A stretch of 64,000 nt of DNA from Cellulomonas fimi. GTDB taxonomy: Bacteria > Actinomycetota > Actinomycetes > Actinomycetales > Cellulomonadaceae. The stretch is from positions 28,186-92,185 of the forward strand of contig NZ_JAPESW010000015.1 of NCBI RefSeq assembly GCF_028527925.1, written 5' to 3'. Each line of letters starts with the position of its first letter. The stretch's first letter is position 1. Position numbers and translations under genes: made by a program. Shown here piece after piece: positions 17,770 through 25,308 of the stretch. Below the pieces are notes generated by a model that was given only the letters and a program-made list of their open reading frames with translations, ran no database searches and had not been told where the DNA came from.

Positions 17770-19085
17770 CAGAACGTCCCGAGCAGGTCGGCGTAGAGGC
17801 CGAGCACCCCGAGCAGCGTGGGCAGCATCGCGAGCACGCCGAGCAGCTCGGCGAGGTCGCCGATCCGCCGCCAGCGGGCGCGCTGCTGTCCCGACGCGTC
17901 GAACCCGGCGACCGCGGCGCCGACCACGGCGAGCGCGAGCGCCCCACCGGCCGCCGCCACGGGCTCGCCGTCGCCCCACGGGCCGAGCACGCCGACGAGC
18001 AGCGGCACGACGACCGCCGCCCACAGCAGCGCGACCTGGGGCCGCAGCGGGAGGCTGCGCGTGCGGAGCGCGAGCACGACGAGCGCGAGGACGGCGAGGA
18101 CGGTCGCGCCGGTGTCGCGTGAGGCGATCAGGCCCGCGCAGGACGTCGCCGCCGCGACGGCGACCGCGACCGTGCTCCACGTCAGCCCCGCGTACGCGTC
18201 CCCGAGCGCGAGCCGCACGGCGGGCCGGCGCGGGGGTGTCCCGTCGAGCGCGGCGTCGTCCAGGCCGGTGAGTCCCGACGCCGTCATCGCCCACCACGGC
18301 AGCAGCCCGCACGCGATCACGGCCACGACGGCCACGACGGCGTCGGCGCGCACCTCCGGCAGCAGCGCGCCGAGCACGAGCTGCAGGGTCGTCAGGACGA
18401 TGCCCGCGACGGCCCCGACGGCAGCGCCGCGGTCGGACCGCCCGATCCCGGCGCCCGCGCCGAGCGCGACCCACGCGAGCAACGAGCCCGCGGTCGCGGC
18501 CTCCGCGAGCGGGACGTCACCGGTCGCGAGGAGCAGCGCCGCGAACGGCACCCCCGCGCCCACGACCGCCGCGGTGAGGACCAGACCGGCGTACCGACGG
18601 CCCGCGCGGCCCAGCCCGGCGGCGATCGCCGCCAGCACCAGCGCGAGGACCCCGACGCCCGCGGCACCCGCGAACGGCTGCTCGACGAGCGGCACCGCGA
18701 CGATCGTGGCCGCGGTCGCGAGCCCGACGACGACCGCCGCCAGCACGCGCCGCGACGACGGCGACCACCGGTCGGTCCGCGCGCGCAGCTCCTCCGCGGC
18801 GGCGTCGGTCACGTCGGCGACCTCCGCGGGCGGCGGAGCCGCTGCGGCGCGGACGACCCGCAGCACCTCGCCGTCCAGCAGCCCCTGCGACGCCGGGTCG
18901 AGCGCGAGGTCGACCTGGTCGCCCGTGACCCGGACCAGCGCGACGGCCTGCGGCGCGAGCCGCGGTGACTCCCCGAGCAGCTCGAGGAGCTGGGGGAGCA
19001 TCGCGGCGACGCCCTCGTCGGACGGCACGACGACCTCGGCGCGGCGCTCCGCGCCGACCAGCGTCAACCGGGTGAAGGTGCTCAC
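17769..19085 (-). CDS. eccD: type VII secretion integral membrane protein EccD
   Basis: 438 residues. The first 80 residues (TFTRLTLVGAERRAEVVVPS onward) form a ubiquitin-like domain as in YukD/EccD; after a short linker there are about eleven hydrophobic spans from residue 115 to the end. EccD forms the membrane channel scaffold of T7SS, with its ubiquitin-like domain contacting EccC. GTG start at 19085 overlaps the stop of the upstream small gene (GTGA). Confidence 0.88.
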   Translation of the reverse strand: MSTFTRLTLVGAERRAEVVVPSDEGVAAMLPQLLELLGESPRLAPQAVALVRVTGDQVDLALDPASQGLLDGEVLRVVRAAAAPPPAEVADVTDAAAEELRARTDRWSPSSRRVLAAVVVGLATAATIVAVPLVEQPFAGAAGVGVLALVLAAIAAGLGRAGRRYAGLVLTAAVVGAGVPFAALLLATGDVPLAEAATAGSLLAWVALGAGAGIGRSDRGAAVGAVAGIVLTTLQLVLGALLPEVRADAVVAVVAVIACGLLPWWAMTASGLTGLDDAALDGTPPRRPAVRLALGDAYAGLTWSTVAVAVAAATSCAGLIASRDTGATVLAVLALVVLALRTRSLPLRPQVALLWAAVVVPLLVGVLGPWGDGEPVAAAGGALALAVVGAAVAGFDASGQQRARWRRIGDLAELLGVLAMLPTLLGVLGLYADLLGTF

Positions 19086-19336
19086 GGTGTCGCCCCGATC
19101 GTCGTCTGCGGGCTCGACGTTCCACCGCGCAACGACCCGCTGTTCGCCTGGACGAACGAGTACCCGGCGCAGCCCGCGCACGCGAGGGCCGCCACGACGA
19201 CGCTCCCGACGAACCGCCGCACGTTGTCGTTGGTGGTCCGCCGGTCGCGCAGGTCGCCGTGCAGGAACGCGGCACGCAGCCGGGCACGGTGGACGCGCAC
19301 GGACTCCAGGAGGACGGCGTCAGGGTCGCGGGCCAT
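19082..19336 (-). CDS. 84-residue single-pass membrane protein, EccB-anchor-like
   Basis: A soluble N-terminus (VLLESVRVHRARLRAAFLHG), a basic RDRRTTNDNVRR stretch, one membrane span (FVGSVVVAALACAGCAGYSF) and a short polar external tail. The arrangement of a charged RTT segment followed by one span ending in a short tail resembles the N-terminal membrane anchor of EccB, but the large external EccB domain is absent. It sits where eccB would be expected, immediately before eccD, with which it overlaps. It could be a minimal EccB or an unrelated small subunit. Confidence 0.6.
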   Translation of the reverse strand: MARDPDAVLLESVRVHRARLRAAFLHGDLRDRRTTNDNVRRFVGSVVVAALACAGCAGYSFVQANSGSLRGGTSSPQTTIGATP

Positions 19337-20390
19337 CGAGCACCCCCTCCCACGGTCCGCGCGGCGCACCGAGCGCCTCGCGGACCCGGTCGTGACCGAT
19401 CGCGCGCAGGACCTCGTCGAAGGCCTGCCAGCCGTCGCGCTCGAGCGTGCCGAGCGGGAAGTACAGGCCCGGGACGCGCGGGCGGCCGACCACACGCGCG
19501 CCGAGCGTCCGGACGAGCTCGTCGACCGGCAGGCCGAGGTCACGGACGCCGGGCGGGCCGACGAGCATCGCGAGCGGCACGGGCGGCGCCTCGAGGACCG
19601 ACGGGAACGTGAGGTCGCGGCGGCCCTGCCGGCCCATCACGAGGCCGAACAGCGGCATGCTGCGGGTCGCGAGCCGGTCGAACGTGCCCGGGAGCGCGTC
19701 GATCGCGGCGCGCGCCTGCGGGCTCCCCGGTGCGCCGACGCCGACGACGAGCTGCGTCGTCTCCTCCAGGCCGTGCTCGGTGCGGGCCGTGCGGATCGTG
19801 CCGACCAGCGGCCGCTCGGGCGTGCCCGCGACGACGACCGTCGTCTCCTCCGGCATCCGGTTCCGGGCGAGCTCGGTCAGCCGCGCGCGGTCCCACGCGA
19901 CGACCGCCGGCTCGTGCGCGCCCCAGCCGCTCGGCGCCGCCCCCATCAGGTCCTCCGCGAACAGCTCGGCCGTCCCGCCGAGCTGCGTGTCGACCGTCGC
20001 GCGGTGCCGCACGGCCTGCGACACGACGAGCTGCACCGACTGCGGTGCGACCGGGCGCAGGAACCGCACGGCGACGTCCTCGGCGGCCGTGATCGGCCCG
20101 CGCGTCGCGATCTCGCCGACCGACGACAGCCGTCGCCCGTCCGACCCGTCGCGCAGCGTGCCGTCGATCCCGCGGACGACCCACGCGCCGCCCGAGTCCC
20201 GCAGCGCCTCGCGCATCGGGTACGACAGCCGCGTCACCTCGTCGCTCACGAGCGCGACCCGCCGCCCGTCGGCGCGCGCACGCACCAGCAGGTCGGCGCG
20301 CGTCTCGCTGAGGTACGCGACCTCGGCGCGCGTCTCCGTCACCAGGACCTCGCCCGCGCGCGCGTCCAGCGCCGGGTGCGGAACCGTCAT
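19320..20390 (-). CDS. DUF6177-like T7SS-associated protein
   Basis: 356 residues, cytoplasmic-looking, no membrane span. Recognisable segments include RADGRRVALVSDEVTRLSYPMREAL, GRQGRRDLTFPSVLEAPPVPLAMLVGPPG and RVPGLYFPLGTLERDGWQAFDEVLRAIG. I associate this pattern with the DUF6177 family found next to actinobacterial type VII secretion genes, but could not check it. Stop overlaps the next small gene, and start overlaps the FHA gene (ATGA), so all belong to one operon. Function unknown. Confidence 0.6.
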   Translation of the reverse strand: MTVPHPALDARAGEVLVTETRAEVAYLSETRADLLVRARADGRRVALVSDEVTRLSYPMREALRDSGGAWVVRGIDGTLRDGSDGRRLSSVGEIATRGPITAAEDVAVRFLRPVAPQSVQLVVSQAVRHRATVDTQLGGTAELFAEDLMGAAPSGWGAHEPAVVAWDRARLTELARNRMPEETTVVVAGTPERPLVGTIRTARTEHGLEETTQLVVGVGAPGSPQARAAIDALPGTFDRLATRSMPLFGLVMGRQGRRDLTFPSVLEAPPVPLAMLVGPPGVRDLGLPVDELVRTLGARVVGRPRVPGLYFPLGTLERDGWQAFDEVLRAIGHDRVREALGAPRGPWEGVLDGPRP

Positions 20391-21988
20391 GCCGTCGCCT
20401 CCACGCGGAACACGCGCTCCCCGAGCCGCAGCTGGGAGCCCACCGGGGCCTCTTCCTCCGACGCCGTGCCGAGCCGCAGCGGCTGCGCGCCCGGGCGCAC
20501 CAGCGCCGTGCCGTTCGTGGACCCGCGGTCGGCGACCCACAGCGTCGCACCGTCCCAGCGGACCGACGCGTGCGTCTTCGACACCGACCGGGTCATGTCG
20601 ATCATCGGGATCAGCCCGGCCACGACCTCGCCGGGTCGCGGCTCGGGGTTGCGGCCGATCAGCGTCAGCCCGGTGACGATCAGCCGCTCGCCGTCGTCCG
20701 CGACGAGCACGATCCCGTGCGCGCCACCCGTCGGCCGCCCCGTCGCGCCACCGGCACCGACCACCGGCACGGCTCCCGAGAGGGGCGCCGTCGAGCCGGA
20801 GGTGCCCGCGGCACGGGCCTCACCGGCGGTGGCGTGCTGGCCGGCTGCGGCGTGCTGGCCCGTGACCGCACCTTCGTGCACGCGCGACGGAGTCCAGCCC
20901 GCGGCGGACCCGGCAGCCGCGGACCCGGCGGCGGCGTCGTCGAGCGGACGCACGGGCGGGAGGGCGACACCCGCCGCAGCACCGCCTGCTGTCGGGGCAC
21001 CGCGACCGGGCGTGCCGGTCGACACGGTCGGGAACGCGCCCGACGGCGGGGGCGCGACGCGCGGAGTCGGCGACGAATGCTCGCCGGACGCGGCTGCCAG
21101 CCGCGCGGCCCGCCGACCGCCGGCGGCGGGAGCAGCCTGGCCGCCCGTCTCGCCGGTGCCGGCCGGCACGGGACCTCCGGTCGACGCCCAGGGGTTCGCC
21201 GCACCGGTCGTCACAGCACCGGCGGACGTCGTGCCGTGAGCGGCGGGAGCGCCGGACCATGCGTCGCCCGAGCCCGGCGCGACGCCCTCGCCCGCGGCAG
21301 TGCCGTACCCGGCGGCCGTTCCGTACCGGGCGTCGGCAGCGCGCGGCACGACGCCGTCGCGCGTGCCGGCCGAGCCCGTCCCGCCGGGGGACGCCGCGAC
21401 CCCGGCACCGCGAGCGCCCGCCGCCGCACGCGAGGTCGCCCCGGCGTGCGCGCCGGTCGCCTCGCCGCTCACACCGCTCGTGGCGCGCAGGCGACCGATC
21501 GCCTCACGCGTGCCCACGCTCGCCCGGCGCGCGGTGTCGACGCCGCCACGCACGTCGAGCACGACACCGTCGCGCGCCCACGTCCCGACGCCCGTCCCAC
21601 GCCCCGGAGCCATCCCGGACGCGCCGTCCACGAGTCGCAGACCGAGCGCAGCGAGACCCGGCGTCCGCCCGGTCCGCCCCAGCACCACGAGCAGCACCAC
21701 GACGACGGCCGCCGCGAGCACGACACCGAGCGCGACCAGCGCCCGGCCCGCGGGCGAGGAGCCGACCGCACCGACGACGGCGGGAACGAGCGCGGCGAGC
21801 ACGAGGAGGACGTCGATCACGAGGCCGACGACGACCGAGGCGGCCGGGGCGCGACGCGCGCCCTCCAGCACCGCGAGCGGCTCCCGACGTCCGCGCAGGA
21901 CCGCCGAACCGCACCGGGGGCACGTCGCCGCACCGGCGGGAAGCGATGCCGCGCAGACGCCGCACCAGGCCACGAGGGGGTCGCCCAC
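20387..21988 (-). CDS. zinc-ribbon, membrane and FHA domain protein of the T7SS locus
   Basis: 533 residues from the GTG at 21988 (a GAGGGGGTGA site lies eight bases upstream; a GTG at 22000 would overlap it). Order: N-terminal zinc ribbon WCGVCAASLPAGAATCPRCG (two CxxC pairs), an RDD-like region with two membrane spans (about 40-105), a long Ala/Gly/Thr-rich linker (about 140-410), then a C-terminal FHA domain (LTLIGRNPEP, SVSKTHASVRW, DRGSTNGTALV). FHA domains bind phosphothreonine, so this gene probably links the secretion system to Ser/Thr kinase signalling. First gene of the machinery block. Confidence 0.85.
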   Translation of the reverse strand: MGDPLVAWCGVCAASLPAGAATCPRCGSAVLRGRREPLAVLEGARRAPAASVVVGLVIDVLLVLAALVPAVVGAVGSSPAGRALVALGVVLAAAVVVVLLVVLGRTGRTPGLAALGLRLVDGASGMAPGRGTGVGTWARDGVVLDVRGGVDTARRASVGTREAIGRLRATSGVSGEATGAHAGATSRAAAGARGAGVAASPGGTGSAGTRDGVVPRAADARYGTAAGYGTAAGEGVAPGSGDAWSGAPAAHGTTSAGAVTTGAANPWASTGGPVPAGTGETGGQAAPAAGGRRAARLAAASGEHSSPTPRVAPPPSGAFPTVSTGTPGRGAPTAGGAAAGVALPPVRPLDDAAAGSAAAGSAAGWTPSRVHEGAVTGQHAAAGQHATAGEARAAGTSGSTAPLSGAVPVVGAGGATGRPTGGAHGIVLVADDGERLIVTGLTLIGRNPEPRPGEVVAGLIPMIDMTRSVSKTHASVRWDGATLWVADRGSTNGTALVRPGAQPLRLGTASEEEAPVGSQLRLGERVFRVEATA

Positions 21989-22183
21989 GGCCCGCGTCAC
22001 CCCCTCGGTCGGACCTGGGTCACAGCCAGGTGCCGCAACCGCTCTGCGAGCGCCGATCCTGGCACGTTTCGCGCGGTCCAGCGACCAGCGGAGCGCCCCG
22101 CCCGCCGACCGCCACCCTGTCGGCCCAGGTCAGGAGCGTTGCGTGACTCGGTCATCGATGTGCGACGACGCCGGACGCGATGG
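21989..22183 (-). other. gap between the effector/immunity block and the T7SS machinery block
   Basis: 195 bases without a supportable gene. A perfect 6-bp hairpin (ACCTGG/CCAGGT, 22013-22031) lies 25 bases before the FHA start. It is the largest break inside the T7SS island and probably holds the promoter of the machinery genes; I see no clear -35/-10 pair. Confidence 0.4.
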
Positions 22184-23092
22184 TCAGGACCAGGCCTGCG
22201 GGATGAGCTGCGTGGCGACGACGTCGACCACGTTCTCGGTCGGGACGACGACCTCGTACGCGGCGGCGTCGACCTTCACGAGCCGCAGCCCCTCGGCGAG
22301 GTCCGCGTCGTGCCCCGTGTAGAACGCGCGCGACACCGTGCCGCCGTTCTCGGCAGGCCACTGGTCGACGAGCCGCACCTCCAGCCCGTTCCACCGCCCG
22401 CTCACGTGCAGCTCGAACCGCTCCCCGAGCTCGGAGAGCGGCACCTCGCGCCGCCAGCGGCCGATCGCGGTCTGCGTGAACCCGAGCTCGGCACGCGGCT
22501 GGCCGTCGAGCGCGAGCACGGCCCGGTCGTCGAGCACGTCGGCGGACAGGTGCCCGCCGTTCCACTCGACCAGGTGCCCGACGAACCGCGAGATCCGCGG
22601 GTCGCGGGGCGACCCGACGGTGACGACGTCCGACGTCCACCCGTGGCCGACGTCCACGTACCGCCCGATCACGGTCGACGAGCCGTCGCGCCCGATCCGC
22701 ACGAGCTCCGAGCCGGCGGGCACGCGCGTGTGCTCGAGCCACGACAGCGGTACGACGTGGTCCGTCACGGCGACGAACCCCAGGCCCGTGAACGGCGGAC
22801 GGTCGACGAACGGCCCGCCCGTGAGCTGGCGGGTCCGCTGGTCCGTGCCGCCCGTCGCGTTGAGGAACCGCATCGTCGGGCCGGCCGGGAACCGCAGCAC
22901 ATCGACGTGCTCGATGTCGGGCGAGAACGGCGCACCCGGGAAGCCGAGACCGTGCGCCTCGAAGACCGCCGCCGGCGTCGTCGCCCACGCCACGTCCGCC
23001 GCCCGCACGACGAACCCCGCGACCCGGTCGTACCCGGACTCGAGGTACGCCGCACTCATCTGCGGCGTGACGGCCTTCTGCATGAGGGTCAC
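22184..23092 (-). CDS. hypothetical protein with toxin-domain-like N-half and immunity-module-like C-half
   Basis: 302 residues from a GTG at 23092 behind GAAGGAG. By eye, residues 45-57 (AHGLGFPGAPFSP) match QLGLNYPGSPFTLP of the effector at 25305-28043, and VPAGSELVRIGRDGSSTV (124-141) matches the effector's IPKGAEMWRTDATGAQEL. The C-terminal half (ELGFTQTAIGRWRREVPLSE, then FELHVSGRWNGLEVRLVDQ) resembles the module repeated in the three genes upstream. It may be a toxin decoy fused to an immunity module, or a remnant of an older effector-immunity pair. No known family recognised; the resemblances are unscored. Confidence 0.55.
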   Translation of the reverse strand: MTLMQKAVTPQMSAAYLESGYDRVAGFVVRAADVAWATTPAAVFEAHGLGFPGAPFSPDIEHVDVLRFPAGPTMRFLNATGGTDQRTRQLTGGPFVDRPPFTGLGFVAVTDHVVPLSWLEHTRVPAGSELVRIGRDGSSTVIGRYVDVGHGWTSDVVTVGSPRDPRISRFVGHLVEWNGGHLSADVLDDRAVLALDGQPRAELGFTQTAIGRWRREVPLSELGERFELHVSGRWNGLEVRLVDQWPAENGGTVSRAFYTGHDADLAEGLRLVKVDAAAYEVVVPTENVVDVVATQLIPQAWS

Positions 23093-23206
23093 GAGGGGCT
23101 GCTCCTTCGACTCGGCTTCAGAACGCTCCGGCGAGTATGTCCCACCGGTGGCCTCCGGCCCGCGCGCCCTCCACAGGGCCACCCGCCCGGGGGCGTGACC
23201 GCCGGC

Positions 23207-24664
23207 TCAGGCGCCCGGGCGCGTCGCGGCCCGCACGAGGTCCAGCGCCGACCGGCGGAACGCGTCACCGAGGGGGTACCGCGCGAGGTCGAGACCGGGA
23301 TCGACGCCGCGGCGGGCGACGACCCGGGCCGCCGCGGCTCGCACCTCCGACGCCCGGACGCACACCGACGCCACCGCGCCCGCCAGGCGCCCGTCACCAC
23401 GCCCGACGGCGCGCACGAGGCAGACGGTCTTCGACACGGCGACGAGCGCGTCGGCGCGCCCACCCTTGCGCGCGGCCCGCCACTCGACCTCCTGCCACTC
23501 GTCGGCGGGACCGTTCGTGGTCTCCACGACCCGTCCCTGCATCGCCGCCAGCGCGCGCTTCACCGGCTCCAGCAGCGCGACCGCGGTCTCGTCGTCGACC
23601 ACCGGCGCGGCATCGGCGATCGACGCCGCCAGCTCGCGCAGCCCGGCCGCGGCGACCCACGTGGCGGTCGCGACGCGCAGGGTCCAGTCGAGCCTCCGGT
23701 ACCCGCACGCCGCATCCGCGGCCGGGTCCGCCACGCGCAGGCGCGGCAGTGCCCGGACCAGGGCCGCGACACCGTCGGCGTCCGCGCTCGCGTAGACCGC
23801 CGCCACGAGGTCGCGGAGCTCGCGGTGCGCGGGACCGCCGTCGCTCACCCAGGCGGCCAGCTCGGCGGGCCGGGAGCCCGGAGGCAGCCGGGGCGACCGT
23901 CCCGACGACGGAGCCGCGCGGACCGGGGCCGTCGGGACGCGCGCCGGCCGCACCTCCTCGGCGACGAGGGTCAGCTCGTCGAGCGCCACGACCTCCGTCG
24001 ACCCGTCGTCGAGCGACACGAGCGCGGTGTCCCGCTCGACGACCGCGACGCCGACCCGCCGGCCCTGCCACGACGCGGTCGTCGTGACCGTCTCCATCGC
24101 GCGCACGTCCGCGAGCGCGACGAGCCGGTCGCCGCTCAGCCCCGTCGCCGGCCCGTCACCGGGGTCACCCGTGAGCCCGTAGCCGACGGGCAGCAGCCCT
24201 TCGAGCGGCTCCCCGCACGGCAGCACCTCGTCGCCGATCAGCGCGTACGTCCCGACGCGCGTCGCGTCCGGCCCGGTCCCGGCCACCCAGCCCGGGCGGC
24301 ACCGCAGGACGTCCCGTTCGCGTTCGCGCACGTCGTCGAGCTCAGCCGGGTCGACCACGGCCTGCCACTGGCCGCCGGACAGGTGGCGCACCCCGTCGCC
24401 CTCGGGCGCCGGGCCCACGCCGGCGACGACCACGCCGTCCGTCCGGACGGTCTGCAGCGTCGCGTCCGCCCCCCGCCACCGGCCCCACGCCTCGACGTGG
24501 AACACCCGGTCCACCGCGAGCCGGTCGTAGCGCGTGGCCGTCCGCTCGGGGTCGTCGTCGAACCGGGTCGACAGCGCACGGACCTGCGCCGAGAAGGGCG
24601 CCTCGCACGCGAACTGGGCGCCCTCGACCACGACGTAGTACCCGACCCGCACGTCACCGGTCAC
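23207..24664 (-). CDS. 485-residue protein with two copies of the immunity-like module and a helical tail
   Basis: GTG start overlaps the stop of the 65-residue gene (GTGA). Module A spans about residues 8-120 (VGYYVVVEGAQF, VDRVFHVEAWGRWRG, GGQWQAVVDPAELDDV). Module B spans about 137-235 (VGTYALIGDEVLPC, VTTTASWQGRRVGVAVVERD, ALDELTLVAEE). Both resemble the 128-residue protein at 24922-25308 strand by strand. The remaining 230 residues are helical and rich in Ala/Arg, with no recognised fold. Likely an immunity or chaperone protein for the effector encoded upstream; inferred from position and repetition. Confidence 0.55.
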   Translation of the reverse strand: MTGDVRVGYYVVVEGAQFACEAPFSAQVRALSTRFDDDPERTATRYDRLAVDRVFHVEAWGRWRGADATLQTVRTDGVVVAGVGPAPEGDGVRHLSGGQWQAVVDPAELDDVRERERDVLRCRPGWVAGTGPDATRVGTYALIGDEVLPCGEPLEGLLPVGYGLTGDPGDGPATGLSGDRLVALADVRAMETVTTTASWQGRRVGVAVVERDTALVSLDDGSTEVVALDELTLVAEEVRPARVPTAPVRAAPSSGRSPRLPPGSRPAELAAWVSDGGPAHRELRDLVAAVYASADADGVAALVRALPRLRVADPAADAACGYRRLDWTLRVATATWVAAAGLRELAASIADAAPVVDDETAVALLEPVKRALAAMQGRVVETTNGPADEWQEVEWRAARKGGRADALVAVSKTVCLVRAVGRGDGRLAGAVASVCVRASEVRAAAARVVARRGVDPGLDLARYPLGDAFRRSALDLVRAATRPGA

Positions 24665-24858
24665 CAGGCCAGACCCTCCGGCCGCGCGGGCCACGTCACC
24701 GGCAGGTCCTCGGTCGTCGACACGACGTCGCTCAGCTCGTCGACCGGCACGGTCGCCGACCAGGAGTCCCGGAGGCTGGTCGTCGAGTACACGACGCCGT
24801 CGAGCTCCGCGTGGCCGCTCGCCAGGACCGCGACCCGGCCGCCGTCACGCGCGCTCAT
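24661..24858 (-). CDS. 65-residue truncated immunity-like module
   Basis: ATG start at 24858 behind a strong GGAGGTG. The protein joins the beginning (ASGHAELDGVVYSTTS) and the end (SWSATVPVDELSDVVS) of the module seen complete at 24922-25308, with the middle strands missing. Third-position G/C bias and GTGA coupling to the next gene argue that it is translated. It could be an internally deleted paralogue, or a short partner subunit. Confidence 0.55.
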   Translation of the reverse strand: MSARDGGRVAVLASGHAELDGVVYSTTSLRDSWSATVPVDELSDVVSTTEDLPVTWPARPEGLAW

Positions 24859-24921
24859 CGCACCCACCTCCACCCTCGCCGCGCTGGAGATGCTACGACC
24901 GGTGGGGGTGGCGAGCCGACG

Positions 24922-25308
24922 TCACCCCAGCAGCTCGTGGACGACCTCGACGGGGTCCTCGAGCTCGGCGACGGGGACGTGGCCCTGCCACTCGCTCCAG
25001 CCGTTGCGGTGGATCCTGCGGTCGTCGAGCGGGAGGCCGTCGCCGTAGTACGACCACCACGCCATGTCACCCTCGACGCGGTCCACGTCGACGGTCCACT
25101 GCGACCAGCGTGCGGTCGTGCGGACGCGGTAGAGCCGGTCGATCTCGGACGGGTCCTCGACGCGCTTGATCCACCGCCCGCGGCGGTCCTCCGAGAACCC
25201 CGCGGGCGGCGGCTGGTCGGCCGGCGCCAGCAGGTTGACCGGGAGCGTGTCCGAGCCCTCGGCCGGGTAGGTCACGCCGTCGAGCTCGGCGTACAGCCCG
25301 GCCCTCAC
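24922..25308 (-). CDS. 128-residue immunity-like protein next to the T7SS effector
   Basis: GTG start overlaps the effector stop (GTGA), the classic toxin-then-immunity arrangement. A compact, Trp-rich, acidic protein: AGLYAELDGVTYPAEGSD, IDRLYRVRTTARWSQWTVDV, DMAWWSYYGDGLPLDD, WSEWQGHVPVAELEDPVEVV. I recognise no named immunity family. It is the best single-module version of the unit that recurs in the next three genes. Probably cytoplasmic and protecting the producer from the effector's C-terminal domain; inferred from position. Confidence 0.6.
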   Translation of the reverse strand: MRAGLYAELDGVTYPAEGSDTLPVNLLAPADQPPPAGFSEDRRGRWIKRVEDPSEIDRLYRVRTTARWSQWTVDVDRVEGDMAWWSYYGDGLPLDDRRIHRNGWSEWQGHVPVAELEDPVEVVHELLG

